This document shows, one piece after another, positions 44,062-53,657 of a stretch of 60,018 nt of DNA. Made by a program: the position numbers and the translations under genes. Source of the stretch: JBKEDG01 sp047973085 (GTDB taxonomy: Bacteria > Bacillota_I > Bacilli_A > JBKEDG01); assembly GCA_047973085.1 (NCBI GenBank), contig JBKEBI010000023.1, positions 1-60,018 of the forward strand, in the 5' to 3' direction. Every line of letters starts with the position of its first letter. Within the stretch, counting starts at the first letter, position 1. The notes under the pieces were generated by a model. It ran no database searches. It was not told the DNA's origin and saw nothing but the letters and a program-made list of their open reading frames with translations.

Positions 44062-44095
44062 AAACTTTGGGGTAAGTTATTTCCAAAGTTTTTCT
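44062..44095 (+). terminator. Opp operon terminator
   Basis: AAACTTTGG (44062-44070) pairs with CCAAAGTTT (44083-44091), 12-base loop, T run into 44094. Confidence 0.65.
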
Positions 44096-44115
44096 ATAAC
44101 TAATATGGAGGTAAA

Positions 44116-45858
44116 ATGGCAAATTGGGATTTAACAGATATATTCAAAACAAAAAAACTTTATTATGAAGCAATTGAAACATGTTTGGAAAATGTTGATA
44201 AATTATGTAGTTATCAAACAATAGTTGTTACTAATATAAATGAGTTTTTAGAACTTTATGAAATAGTTATGAATGATTTAAGCGATATTGTTTGTTATGG
44301 AACTATGAATTATCATTTAGATATGAGCGCAAATGATACAATTAAAGATTATTTAAAGTCACAAAATATTGAAAGTGAAATTAAAGAAAAATTATCATGG
44401 TTTATACCAGAGATAGTTTGTGCGAATAAAAGTGAAGTGCTTAATGGTATAAGTGATGAAAACAGAGAAAAATATACACATTTTATTGAAAAGATATTTG
44501 ATAACCAAGAACATGTTTTAAGTCCAGTAGAGGAAAAAATTATTGTTAGCTTAGAAAAAATAAGAGAAGATATTGTTAATACATATGATGCGCTTATGGT
44601 AAGTGATAGAAAGGGAGTAGATATTAAAATAGGTAATAAGCTTGTTCAGGTAAACTCGAGTAACTATAATAAACTACTTTCAGAACTAGAAGAGCAAGCA
44701 GATCGAGAAAAGGTTTTTACTACTTATTATCAATATTTTGAAGATCATTCTAATACGGTTGCAAATATGTATAATACAATATTATCTATAAATAGTCGCA
44801 TTGCTAAATTTCATGGATATAAATCAAGTTTAGATGCTAAATTGAATTCAGAAAAAATTCCGGTTGAAGTTTATAAAAGCTTAATTAGAAATGTGAAAAA
44901 AAATTGTATTGAGTTACAGAGTTTTTTGAAATATCGAGAAAAAGAACTTGGGTTAGAACAGATACATACCTATGATCGTTTAAGAAAGGTTTACTCAACA
45001 GATAAGCAATATACATATGAAAGTGGGTTGAAACTGTGTTTTGAGGCTGCTAAGGGTGCAAATGATGATTATTTTAATTTAATTAAAACTGTATTACAAG
45101 ATGGTTGGGTTGATGTCTATCCTAAAAATAATAAACGTGGTGGAGCTTATTCATGGAGAACGAACAACTCTCATCCATATATATTACACAATTATGATGA
45201 AACATTGAATAGTGTGTACACGCTAATGCATGAGGCAGGCCATTCGGTACATTCATACTTATCTGACAAATATCAATCACCAATAAATTCTAACTATAGT
45301 ATTTATGTTGCTGAAGTTGCTTCAACTTTTGCTGAATGCCTTTTAACAGATTATTTACTAGCTAATGAAGAAGATGAGAATCTAAAGAAAACTTTAGTAG
45401 AAGAAAATATATTAAGAATTATTTCTACATTATATCGCCAAACTTTATTTGCTGAATTTGAATATATAGTTCATGAGTTAGTTGATAATGGGCAAGTTTT
45501 AACAAAAGATACATTAAATCAAGTTATGCAAGAGTTGTATTTTGATTATTATGGGATTAATTTAGAAACAGAAGCTTTGAAAAAGTATGTCTGGATGTAT
45601 ATAGGGCATTTATATTTTGCTCCGTTTTATGTGTATCAATATGCAACATGTATTACAGCGAGTTTTCAAATATATGACAAATATTGCAGGTCAAAAGAAG
45701 AGGGACTTGCAATGTTGTATGGTATTTTAAAGCAGGGAGGAAGCGATTATCCAAATAATATTTTATTAGATGTTGGTATTGATTTAACAAAAGATGAAAC
45801 ATACTCTGGAGTATTTAATTATCTAAAAAAGCAGGTTGAAATTCTTGTTAATATTTAA
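44116..45858 (+). CDS. pepF: Oligoendopeptidase F-type peptidase (M3 family)
   Basis: Cytoplasmic zinc peptidase that cuts imported peptides. The 580-residue chain has the M3 active site HEAGH (about residues 372-376) in LMHEAGHSVHS, the downstream Glu (YVAEVASTFAECL), and the substrate-binding GGAYSW and PYILHNYDETL elements. AGGTA-type RBS. Next to opp, which fits uptake followed by breakdown of peptides. Confidence 0.93.
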   Translation: MANWDLTDIFKTKKLYYEAIETCLENVDKLCSYQTIVVTNINEFLELYEIVMNDLSDIVCYGTMNYHLDMSANDTIKDYLKSQNIESEIKEKLSWFIPEIVCANKSEVLNGISDENREKYTHFIEKIFDNQEHVLSPVEEKIIVSLEKIREDIVNTYDALMVSDRKGVDIKIGNKLVQVNSSNYNKLLSELEEQADREKVFTTYYQYFEDHSNTVANMYNTILSINSRIAKFHGYKSSLDAKLNSEKIPVEVYKSLIRNVKKNCIELQSFLKYREKELGLEQIHTYDRLRKVYSTDKQYTYESGLKLCFEAAKGANDDYFNLIKTVLQDGWVDVYPKNNKRGGAYSWRTNNSHPYILHNYDETLNSVYTLMHEAGHSVHSYLSDKYQSPINSNYSIYVAEVASTFAECLLTDYLLANEEDENLKKTLVEENILRIISTLYRQTLFAEFEYIVHELVDNGQVLTKDTLNQVMQELYFDYYGINLETEALKKYVWMYIGHLYFAPFYVYQYATCITASFQIYDKYCRSKEEGLAMLYGILKQGGSDYPNNILLDVGIDLTKDETYSGVFNYLKKQVEILVNI

Positions 45859-45868
45859 AGTTATATAG

Positions 45869-45975
45869 AAGTTTGGTTGAAAAATCAAACTTTTATGACT
45901 TTATATGCATTATTATATTTTATATCAATATAAAAGGTAGTTTTAAGTGTAAAAAACCTTAATATAAGTTATAAT
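45869..45975 (+). promoter_or_regulatory. pepF terminator, palindrome and hydE promoter
   Basis: A terminator hairpin at 45869-45894 (AAGTTTG/CAAACTT then TTTT). A perfect palindrome TTTTATATCAATATAAAA follows at 45918-45935. TATAAT at 45970-45975 is the likely -10 for hydEGF, with no clear -35. Confidence 0.6.
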
Positions 45976-45993
45976 GTAAATAGGTGATTAAAT

Positions 45994-47091
45994 ATGATAA
46001 TGAAAAATTTAACAAAAGAATTAAAAAATGAAAAAGTTAAAAATTTACTTAAAAAATTAAGGAATCAAAATGAACTTACTAGAGAAGAATATTTATATAT
46101 TTTAGAAAATATTGATGTAAGTGCTTTTGAATACTTAAAACAGCTTTCTAGAAAGGTAACTGATGAAGTTTATGGAAAAGCTGTGTATTTACGTGGTCTA
46201 ATAGAAATATCTAATTATTGTAATAGAAGTTGTAATTACTGTGGAATCAGAAAAGAAAATACCGATGTAAATAGATATAGACTTAGTAAGGAAGAAATTT
46301 TAAATAGCTGTGAAATAGGTTATAAACTAGGCTATAAAACATTTGTAATGCAAGGTGGAGAAGATAGTTATTATACCAAAGAGGTATTAAGTGATATAAT
46401 TAGTGAAATTAGAAAGAAGTTTCCAGATGTAGCTATCACTTTATCAATTGGTGAGAGAAGTTATGAAGATTATCTTTCGTTTTTTAATGCTGGAGCGAAC
46501 AGATTTTTACTTCGTCATGAAGCATATTCAAAAAATCTGTATAATCATTTACATCCTTCTTCAATGAGTTATGAAGATAGAATTGAATGTTTAAATAATT
46601 TAAAAGAAATAGGATATCAGACTGGACTTGGGATGATGATAGGGAGTCCAACTCAAACTAATAAAGATTTAGTGGAAGATTTAATATTTATTCAGGAATT
46701 TAAGCCTGCAATGTGTGGTATAGGTCCATATATTAATCACAAAAATACACCTTTTAAAAATGAGGAAACAGGTAATGTTGATCATACATTAGTAATGGTA
46801 GCTCTTGCACGATTAATCGTTCCAAGTTGTTTGATTCCAGCAACTACAGCACTTGCAACAATTGATAAAAATAAGAGGCTTGATGCTCTAAAGCTAGGTG
46901 CGAATGTAGTTATGCCAAACCTTAGTCCTCACTCAGCAAGGAAGTCATATGAAATCTATCAAGGTAAGAAGTTTCTAGGTTGTGAAGCAGCAGAAGAAAA
47001 GGATGCAATCATAAAAGAAATTGAAGATATTGGTCTTGAAGTAGTTCTTGTTAGAGGAGATACAAAAATGGAGGGATATGAATGTTTATAG
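45994..47091 (+). CDS. hydE: [FeFe] hydrogenase maturase HydE
   Basis: Radical SAM enzyme that helps build the dithiomethylamine-bridged diiron subcluster. Cluster ligands are C76, C80 and C83 (YCNRSCNYCG), with MQGGEDSYY and GLGMMIGSPTQT typical of HydE. Length is 365 residues. AGGTGAT precedes ATG 45994. It opens a three-gene maturase operon whose members overlap. Confidence 0.94.
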   Translation: MIMKNLTKELKNEKVKNLLKKLRNQNELTREEYLYILENIDVSAFEYLKQLSRKVTDEVYGKAVYLRGLIEISNYCNRSCNYCGIRKENTDVNRYRLSKEEILNSCEIGYKLGYKTFVMQGGEDSYYTKEVLSDIISEIRKKFPDVAITLSIGERSYEDYLSFFNAGANRFLLRHEAYSKNLYNHLHPSSMSYEDRIECLNNLKEIGYQTGLGMMIGSPTQTNKDLVEDLIFIQEFKPAMCGIGPYINHKNTPFKNEETGNVDHTLVMVALARLIVPSCLIPATTALATIDKNKRLDALKLGANVVMPNLSPHSARKSYEIYQGKKFLGCEAAEEKDAIIKEIEDIGLEVVLVRGDTKMEGYECL

Positions 47092-48440
47092 ATAATCAAT
47101 ATATAAAAGAAATATTAAAAGTTAACCCCACATATGAGGATGTATTGAGTGTTATACATAGGAGTAGGGAAGGTGAAAGTTTATCACACAAAGATATTGC
47201 AGTACTTTTAAATGCTGAAGATGAAAAAAGTATAGCTCTTGTTTTTGATGAAGCTTCAAGAATAAAAAGTAAATATTATGGAAATCGAGTAGTACTTTTT
47301 GCACCTCTTTATGTAAGTGATTACTGCACAAATAACTGTACTTACTGTGGATATAAACGTAGTAACGATTTTACTCGTAGAAAACTTAGCTATGATGAAA
47401 TTAAAGAAGAAGTAAAATTTTTAGAGGAATTAGGACACAAGCGCCTTGCTCTTGAAGTTGGTGAAGATGAGGTTAATTTTGATTTTGAAACAATTTTATC
47501 TTCAATAGATGCTATTTATGAAAATAGTAGTATTAGAAGAATTAATGTAAACATTGCTCCAGTAAGTGTAGAGAAATTTTCAAGACTTAAAGCTAAAAAT
47601 ATCGGTACATATATTTTGTTTCAAGAAACGTATGATAAAAAGATGTATGAAAAGTATCATTCTAAAAGCTTAAAGGGAGACTTTGATAGACAACTGTATG
47701 CTCATCACAATGCAATGAAGGGTGGAATTGATGATGTAGGTGGAGGAGTTTTATTTGGGCTTAGCGATTATAAATTTGAAGTTTTATGTTTGATGCTTCA
47801 CAATGAAGAATTAGAAAAAGAATTTAATGTAGGATTTCATACAGTTAGTGTACCTAGAATTAGAAAAGCTATTGGTATGGAAATAAATGAATTTAATCAT
47901 TTGGTTAGTGATGAGGAGTTTAAGAAACTTGTTGCAATTATTAGAATTGCAATACCATTTACCGGAATAATCTTATCAACCCGTGAGTCAGAAGTAATGC
48001 GTCAAGAATTGATTGATTTAGGAATAACACAAATTAGTGCAGGAAGTCAAACTGGCGTTGGTGGGTATAAAGACAGTCAGTCAGGTAAGGCAAGTTTGCA
48101 ATTTGCTACAAACGATGAGCGAAGCCCAATAGAGGTAATTAAGGATTTAATAAGAAGAGGGTACCTTCCTTCATATTGTACTGCTTGTTACCGAGTGGGA
48201 AGAGTTGGGCAAGATTTTATGGATATTGTAAAAGCTAATAAAATTCATTTGCTATGTCATCCTAATTCACTGATTACTTTTACTGAATATATTGAAGATT
48301 ATGGAGATGAAGAACTCAAAACTTTGGGTTATAAGTTGATTGAAAATGAACTTGCTAAAATAGAGAATATAGAATTTAGAAAAAAGGTTAGTGAGAAGGT
48401 TGATTTAATTAGAAAGGGAGAGCGTGATTTGTATGTCTAA
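47082..48440 (+). CDS. hydG: [FeFe] hydrogenase maturase HydG (tyrosine lyase)
   Basis: Splits tyrosine to supply CO and CN ligands for the H-cluster. N-terminal radical SAM ligands C82, C86 and C89 (YCTNNCTYCG) and the C-terminal auxiliary cluster motif SYCTACYRVGRVGQDFMD are both present. Length is 452 residues. It overlaps hydE by 10 bases. Confidence 0.95.
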   Translation: MFIDNQYIKEILKVNPTYEDVLSVIHRSREGESLSHKDIAVLLNAEDEKSIALVFDEASRIKSKYYGNRVVLFAPLYVSDYCTNNCTYCGYKRSNDFTRRKLSYDEIKEEVKFLEELGHKRLALEVGEDEVNFDFETILSSIDAIYENSSIRRINVNIAPVSVEKFSRLKAKNIGTYILFQETYDKKMYEKYHSKSLKGDFDRQLYAHHNAMKGGIDDVGGGVLFGLSDYKFEVLCLMLHNEELEKEFNVGFHTVSVPRIRKAIGMEINEFNHLVSDEEFKKLVAIIRIAIPFTGIILSTRESEVMRQELIDLGITQISAGSQTGVGGYKDSQSGKASLQFATNDERSPIEVIKDLIRRGYLPSYCTACYRVGRVGQDFMDIVKANKIHLLCHPNSLITFTEYIEDYGDEELKTLGYKLIENELAKIENIEFRKKVSEKVDLIRKGERDLYV

Positions 48441-49617
48441 TACTCCTGTTGCAAACATTTGTCATATTACTATTTTTGGGGATAGAAATTCTGGTAAAAG
48501 TAGCTTGTTTAATGCTATAATTAATCAAGATATTGCAATAATTGATGAAACTCTTGGTACCACTACTGATCCTATTCATAAGCGAATAGAATTACTTCCT
48601 TTTGGTCCGGTTCTTTTAACTGATACTGCTGGAATGGATGATGAAGGAGATTTAGGTAAAAAGCGGATTGAAAAATCAAAAAAAATGTATGCAAGAACAA
48701 ATTTTGGAATAGTATTATTTGATGCAACAAAAAATAATTTTGATCATAGTTGTGAAAGCGAGTTAGCAAAATTTGATATTAGTTATGTGAAAGTTTTTAA
48801 TAAGATAGATTTAATTTCAAATGAGAAATTAGAACAACTAAAAAAAGATTTTCCCAATGCTTTGTTTGTTGCAACAAATGATTTTAAAAGTGTTTTAGAT
48901 TTTAAAGAGAGTTTAATGCATAAACTTAGCATACAAGAAAATAGATCTATTATAGGCAAATATTTAAATCCCAAAGATAATGTAGTATTAGTTATACCAA
49001 TAGATAGTGAAGCACCTAAGGGAAGACTTATTCTCCCTCAGGTTCAAGTAATACGTGATTTACTGGATTACAATATTAATGCAATTATAACTAATGAAAA
49101 TAATTTAGTAGAAACTTTAAAAAATATAGATAATGTTATGATGGTAATAACAGATTCTCAGGTTTTTCATAAAATAAAAGATATTGTACCAGATTCAATA
49201 TATTTAACATCTTTTTCTATTTTGTTTGCTCACTATAAATCCAATTTAAATAATTTCAGTTTAACTCTTCCAACAAAAGTAAGTAATGTATTAATATGCG
49301 AAAGTTGTACACATAATGTTGGTCATGAAGATATAGGTATGGTGAAAATTCCGAGACTTTTGAAAAAAAGGTATGGAGATATTGAAATCAAACATGTAAT
49401 GGGAAATGATTTTGTTAGTAGTTTGGATAATTTTGATTTAATTATTCATTGTGGTAGTTGTATGTTAAATGATAGTGTTATGAAGTATCGTATTAATTTA
49501 GCCAAAGAATCAAATGTGTTATTTACTAACTATGGGCTGTATTTAGCTTATGAAAGTGATATTTTAGATCGTAGTATCCAATTTTTTAAAGATAAAAATA
49601 TTATAAAAGTTAATTAA
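48433..49617 (+). CDS. hydF: [FeFe] hydrogenase maturase HydF (GTPase scaffold)
   Basis: Scaffold that assembles the diiron subcluster and delivers it to HydA. GTPase motifs FGDRNSGKSS (about 16-24), TTTDPIHKRIEL and DTAGMDDEGDLG are present, and the C-terminal [4Fe-4S] ligands CTHN and HCGSC give the CxH...HCxxC pattern. ATG 48433 is chosen over GTG 48424; it overlaps hydG. 394 residues. Confidence 0.94.
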   Translation: MSNTPVANICHITIFGDRNSGKSSLFNAIINQDIAIIDETLGTTTDPIHKRIELLPFGPVLLTDTAGMDDEGDLGKKRIEKSKKMYARTNFGIVLFDATKNNFDHSCESELAKFDISYVKVFNKIDLISNEKLEQLKKDFPNALFVATNDFKSVLDFKESLMHKLSIQENRSIIGKYLNPKDNVVLVIPIDSEAPKGRLILPQVQVIRDLLDYNINAIITNENNLVETLKNIDNVMMVITDSQVFHKIKDIVPDSIYLTSFSILFAHYKSNLNNFSLTLPTKVSNVLICESCTHNVGHEDIGMVKIPRLLKKRYGDIEIKHVMGNDFVSSLDNFDLIIHCGSCMLNDSVMKYRINLAKESNVLFTNYGLYLAYESDILDRSIQFFKDKNIIKVN

Positions 49618-49619
49618 GA

Positions 49620-49697
49620 TGTATAAAAATACACATTATTTATATTGATGTATATTTTTATGCATTTTTCATATTAATGCATATTGAAATACATTAA
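49620..49697 (+). promoter_or_regulatory. Three dyads upstream of satD, possible operators
   Basis: TGTAT-N4-ATACA (49620-49633), TGTATA-N4-TATGCA (49649-49664) and TTAATGCAT-N6-ATACATTAA (49674-49697, one mismatch). All share TGTAT or TGCAT half-sites, and the third overlaps the -35 of the satD promoter. They suggest binding by a dimeric regulator, perhaps SatD itself. Confidence 0.5.
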
Positions 49698-49712
49698 TAG
49701 ATTTGATATAAT
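49684..49712 (+). promoter_or_regulatory. satD promoter
   Basis: TTGAAA (49684-49689), a 17-base spacer and TATAAT (49707-49712). Confidence 0.8.
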
Positions 49713-49729
49713 ACATATAAGGAAGTGAT

Positions 49730-50395
49730 ATGATGGATAAGTATGTTGCTATTATTGGTGATATAGTAAATTCTAAAAATATTGATAATAGAAGTGAAGT
49801 TCAGTATCAACTAAAAAATATTGTTGAATGTTTAAACTTAAAATATCAAAATGATATAATGTTTGATTTGAGGATAAGCTTAGGGGATGAAGTGCAGGGG
49901 GTATTTAGGCTTGGAGGTAATATTATAAGTGTTATTGAAGATCTCGAAATGATGATGTATCCTGTAAGAATGCGCTTTGGGATTGGTGTAGGAGAAGTTG
50001 ATGAAGATTATGTTAGTGATAATACATTAGAAATGGATGGTTCTGCTTATCATTATGCGAGAGCTATGATTTCTGCAATTAAAAATCAAGAGTTAAAAAA
50101 TTCTGATAGTTTTACTTTTGTGAGATTTTATTCTGATTCAAATGTAGATAATATTATTAATAGCATTTTTATTTTAGCCTCAACTTTAAAAATTAAATGG
50201 ACTAGTAGACAACGTGAAGTTATAACTACATATATTATGAGTGATGAAAATCAATATCAAACTGCAGAAAAATTAGAGATTGATCAGTCAACTGTTAATA
50301 GAAGTTTAAAGGCTTCTAATTACTATAATTATCGTGATGCAATAACTAAACTAAAGTTATTTTTAGAAGATTTGGAGGTTGAAAAACATGGTTAA
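49730..50395 (+). CDS. SatD family protein
   Basis: A 221-residue protein: N-terminal domain with YVAIIGDIVNSK and SLGDEVQGVF (resembling nucleotide-cyclase-fold motifs of the family) and a C-terminal helix-turn-helix (YQTAEKLEIDQSTVNRSLKA, about 180-200). Named after a streptococcal acid-tolerance locus gene; biochemical role unknown. GGAAGTGAT precedes ATG 49730/49733. It is paired with a DUF3307 gene, as is common. Confidence 0.85.
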   Translation: MMDKYVAIIGDIVNSKNIDNRSEVQYQLKNIVECLNLKYQNDIMFDLRISLGDEVQGVFRLGGNIISVIEDLEMMMYPVRMRFGIGVGEVDEDYVSDNTLEMDGSAYHYARAMISAIKNQELKNSDSFTFVRFYSDSNVDNIINSIFILASTLKIKWTSRQREVITTYIMSDENQYQTAEKLEIDQSTVNRSLKASNYYNYRDAITKLKLFLEDLEVEKHG

Positions 50396-51056
50396 AACTG
50401 TATTGTTTATGTTACTAAGTGCTCATTTTTTAGCTGATTTTTATTTTCAAAGTAGTAAGTTATCAGATAGTAAAAGAAGTAATAGTATTAGTTTACTTAT
50501 ACATTGTGGAATTCACTTTATTGCGATGCTTATTTTAACTATACCAGTTATAAATTTAAAAGTTTCACTTGTTATTGTTGCAATTACAGTTTCTCACTAT
50601 ATAATTGATTTATTTAAAAGTAGGTTTGAAGAAACACCAAAAGTTTATATAATAGATCAAATATTACATATTGGAATAATATTTGTCAGTGCTTTAATTT
50701 TAAGTAATGATGTATATAGTTACTTTACAATTTCATATTTATCATGGATTTTAGCTTTGATTGTTATTATTAATCCAGTGAGAATTACTTTACAAAAAAC
50801 TTTAATAAATTTTAAGCCTGAAGATGATCAAGGATATGCTAATGCAGGGGCATTGATTGGAATACTAGAAAGAGTAATAATTTTAATGCTACTTTCACAG
50901 GGTCAATACATCGCAATAAGTTTTGTTATAACTGCCAAATCAATTGTTAGATATGATAAAATTAGTAAAGATATAAGGTTTTCAGAATACTATTTACTTG
51001 GGACATTAACTAGTTTATTGTCTGTTATTGTAGTATATATTTTTGTTATAGCTTAG
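50388..51056 (+). CDS. DUF3307 membrane protein
   Basis: A 222-residue protein with about six to seven helices and the family opening LLSAHFLADFYFQSSKLSDSKR, plus H-x3-D patterns (SHYIIDLFKSR, YIIDQILHIG) that could bind metal. ATG 50388 has GGAGG upstream and overlaps satD by 8 bases. Function unknown; the tight link to satD suggests one system. Confidence 0.85.
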   Translation: MVKTVLFMLLSAHFLADFYFQSSKLSDSKRSNSISLLIHCGIHFIAMLILTIPVINLKVSLVIVAITVSHYIIDLFKSRFEETPKVYIIDQILHIGIIFVSALILSNDVYSYFTISYLSWILALIVIINPVRITLQKTLINFKPEDDQGYANAGALIGILERVIILMLLSQGQYIAISFVITAKSIVRYDKISKDIRFSEYYLLGTLTSLLSVIVVYIFVIA

Positions 51057-51061
51057 GTTAA

Positions 51062-51090
51062 TTGACTTTCATTTCTTCATGTGTTAATAT
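51062..51090 (+). promoter_or_regulatory. feoA promoter
   Basis: TTGACT (51062-51067), a 17-base spacer and TAATAT (51085-51090). Confidence 0.7.
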
Positions 51091-51121
51091 TGACCTTAGG
51101 TGAAGGTGATTGGAGAAAAAT

Positions 51122-51337
51122 ATGGAATTGAATAAGGGTAAATTGAATCAATCATATACTGTAGTAGAAATTAAAACAAATGATGAAAGCATGAAGGAAT
51201 TCCTTTTTTCATTGGGGTGCTTTCCTGGAGAAAACTTGACTATTATTTCAAAATTAGCTGCTAATTTTGTTATAAGTGTCAAGGATGCGAGATATTCTAT
51301 TGATGAAAATCTTGCTAAATGCATTATTGTAGAATAG
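51122..51337 (+). CDS. feoA: Ferrous iron transport protein FeoA
   Basis: An SH3-like 71-residue protein that supports FeoB. SLGCFPGENLTIISK is the FeoA core, followed by FVISVKDARYSIDENLAKCI. ATG 51122 with GGAG 6 bases upstream is preferred to TTG 51110. A terminator separates it from feoB, so the two are not a simple operon. Confidence 0.9.
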   Translation: MELNKGKLNQSYTVVEIKTNDESMKEFLFSLGCFPGENLTIISKLAANFVISVKDARYSIDENLAKCIIVE

Positions 51338-51344
51338 TGAAATT

Positions 51345-51370
51345 AAACTGTAAGTATTTACAGTTTTTTT
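51345..51370 (+). terminator. feoA terminator
   Basis: AAACTGTAA (51345-51353) pairs with TTACAGTTT (51358-51366), 4-base loop, T run to 51370. Confidence 0.85.
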
Positions 51371-51383
51371 ATGCACTTATCTA

Positions 51384-51412
51384 TTGCGTAATGGTTACGC
51401 TTATGGTAAAAT
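51384..51412 (+). promoter_or_regulatory. feoB promoter with CGTA-N5-TACG operator
   Basis: TTGCGT (51384-51389), a 17-base spacer and TAAAAT (51407-51412, preceded by TGG). The palindrome GCGTAA-TGG-TTACGC (51386-51400) fills the -35 edge and spacer. The same CGTA-N5-TACGCTTA pattern stands before the iron ABC operon at 53694. Confidence 0.65.
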
Positions 51413-51454
51413 ATAAGGGAAGTTAAATACATGTACTAATATAGGAGGAATTTT

Positions 51455-53437
51455 ATGAAAATAGCATTAACAGGTAATCCAAATAGTGGGAAAACAACTC
51501 TTTTTAATGCAATTACTGGTAGAATTGAACACGTTGGAAATTGGGCTGGTGTTACAGTTGAAAAAAAAGAGGGAAAAATAAAAGATATTTTAAATAAAAG
51601 TGATTTAGATTTAGTAGCTGTAGATTTACCTGGTGCTTATTCAATGAGTCCATATACTGGTGAGGAAAGTGTTACTAGTGAGTTTATTAAAAATGAGAAT
51701 CCAGATGTTATTATTAATATTGTTGATTCAACAAATCTTAGTAGAAGTTTGTTTTTTACAACTCAGCTTTTAGAATTGAAAATTCCAGTTGTTATTGCTT
51801 TAAATAAAAGTGATATAACTGCTAAGAAAGGAAATAAGATTAATACTGGATTACTTAGTCAATATTTAAACTGCCCTGTTGTTGAAACAACTTGTACAAA
51901 GTCAACTGATAATGGATTAGAGTTACTGATTTCAGAGTGTGTGCGTCATATTAAAAGTCCTCATGAACAAATACCACCTAGGATTGATGGGTTGAAGAAA
52001 GCTGCAAGTGAGAAGCAGTATTTAAGTGCAGATAAAAAACGGTTTGCATTTGTGAATGAAATTGTAGAAGAAGTAGAGCGCAAAAAAATTAGTGCTTCTG
52101 TACAAACAAAGCAAGATAAAATTGATAGAATTGTAGCGCATAAATGGTTGGGAATTCCAATTTTTGTTGCTGTAATATATTTTATATTTTCAGTTTCACA
52201 AGCATGGATTGGCCCACTTATAGCAGATACTTTAGTGGGATGGCTTGAAAGTTTTCAAAGCTACATTGCAAGTTTATTTGATGGTGCTAATCCTCTAGTA
52301 GAAGCCTTACTTGTTGATGGTATCATAGGGGGAATAATAGCAGTAATTGGATTCTTACCTCTAATTATGGTAATGTTCTTTTTAATGGCATTATTTGAAG
52401 ATTGTGGTTATATGGCTCGTGTTGCTGTAGTAATGGATCGCTTCTTTAAAAAAATTGGACTTTCTGGAAAAAGTATCATTCCAATGGTAATTGGAACAGC
52501 ATGTGGAATTCCTGGAGTAATGGCTTCTCGAACTATTAGAAACGAGCGTCAAAGAAGAACGACTGCAATGCTTACACCTTTTATGCCATGTGGTGCAAAA
52601 CTTCCAATCATTGCATTATTTGCTGGTGTATTCTTTGCAGGTAATGCATGGGTTGGTACTGCAATGTATTTCTTGGCAATTGTCATTATTATTGTAAGTG
52701 CTTTAATAATTAGAAAAATTACAGGAGATACATCACAGACATATTTTATTTTAGAACTTCCAGAATATCGTGTTCCAAGCATAAAAAGAGCAGTAGTTTC
52801 TATGATGTCACGTGCAAAGGCATTCATTATAAAAGCAACAACAATTATTCTTATTTGTAATGCTATCATACATATTATGCAGACTTTTACTTGGTCATTT
52901 ACAGTTGCAGAAAATGCATCTGATAGTATTCTTGCTTCTGTTGCTTCTCCATTTGCAATACTATTTATTCCACTTGGATTTGGTGTTTGGCAGTTTGCAG
53001 CAGCAGCAATAACAGGTTTTATCGCCAAGGAAAATGTTGTTGGTACCCTTGCTGTTGTATTTGGAGTTTCAAATTTTATTGATGCAGAAGCATTTGAACT
53101 TGCTGATACAGCTGGAGCTGTAAATAGTGTAGAAGCAGCATTTGCAATTACTTCTGTCGCAGCTTTATCATATTTAATATTTAATTTATTTACACCACCT
53201 TGTTTTGCCTGTATTGGAGCAGTAAGAGCAGAAGTTAACTCTACTAAGTGGACACTTGGGGCAATAGGCTTTCAATTTGCAGTTGGTTATGTCCTTGCTT
53301 TTGCAACGTATCAAATAGGAACAGTGGTTACATTAGGAGAAGTGGGGAGTGGCTTTGTCCCTGGATTGATAGCTGTAATAGTAGTGTGTGGATATATTGG
53401 TTATTTGATGAAAAAAGGATCAAGTGTTGAAAGTTAG
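51455..53437 (+). CDS. feoB: Ferrous iron transporter FeoB
   Basis: GTP-dependent Fe(II) importer. Cytosolic G domain: G1 GNPNSGKTT (7-15), G3 DLPGAYSM, G4 NKSD; then the GDI-like helical domain (to about 220) and a membrane domain with two Gate regions (GTACGIPGVMASRT and TMLTPFMPCGAKLP) and the C-terminal FTPPCFACIGAV. 660 residues, complete. AGGAGG before ATG 51455. Confidence 0.96.
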   Translation: MKIALTGNPNSGKTTLFNAITGRIEHVGNWAGVTVEKKEGKIKDILNKSDLDLVAVDLPGAYSMSPYTGEESVTSEFIKNENPDVIINIVDSTNLSRSLFFTTQLLELKIPVVIALNKSDITAKKGNKINTGLLSQYLNCPVVETTCTKSTDNGLELLISECVRHIKSPHEQIPPRIDGLKKAASEKQYLSADKKRFAFVNEIVEEVERKKISASVQTKQDKIDRIVAHKWLGIPIFVAVIYFIFSVSQAWIGPLIADTLVGWLESFQSYIASLFDGANPLVEALLVDGIIGGIIAVIGFLPLIMVMFFLMALFEDCGYMARVAVVMDRFFKKIGLSGKSIIPMVIGTACGIPGVMASRTIRNERQRRTTAMLTPFMPCGAKLPIIALFAGVFFAGNAWVGTAMYFLAIVIIIVSALIIRKITGDTSQTYFILELPEYRVPSIKRAVVSMMSRAKAFIIKATTIILICNAIIHIMQTFTWSFTVAENASDSILASVASPFAILFIPLGFGVWQFAAAAITGFIAKENVVGTLAVVFGVSNFIDAEAFELADTAGAVNSVEAAFAITSVAALSYLIFNLFTPPCFACIGAVRAEVNSTKWTLGAIGFQFAVGYVLAFATYQIGTVVTLGEVGSGFVPGLIAVIVVCGYIGYLMKKGSSVES

Positions 53438-53445
53438 GAGTTTTT

Positions 53446-53592
53446 ATGGAGACAATAATAGCAGTATTGATAATAATTGTAATACTATTTTTAGCTATTT
53501 TAAAAATTTATACTGAAAAGAAAAAGGGAGCTAAATGTATAGGGTGTCCTGCTTATAAAGATGACAACGGATGTTGTTCAATGAAGAAGTGA
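53446..53592 (+). CDS. FeoB-associated Cys-rich membrane protein
   Basis: A 48-residue protein that starts 8 bases after feoB. One membrane helix (about 3-21) is followed by a basic stretch and CIGCPAYKDDNGCCSMKK. This is the small FeoB-associated Cys-rich family; it may act like FeoC, perhaps binding iron, but the role is not known. AGGAG precedes ATG 53446. A terminator follows. Confidence 0.85.
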   Translation: METIIAVLIIIVILFLAILKIYTEKKKGAKCIGCPAYKDDNGCCSMKK

Positions 53593-53599
53593 ATATTTG

Positions 53600-53622
53600 C
53601 GAAGTCATTTGGCTTCGTTTTT
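53600..53622 (+). terminator. feoB operon terminator
   Basis: CGAAGTC pairs with GGCTTCG (one G-T pair) from 53600 to 53617, then five T. Confidence 0.8.
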
Positions 53623-53657
53623 ATATAAAAGTTTATTTTAAATAAAATATTTTTTAG

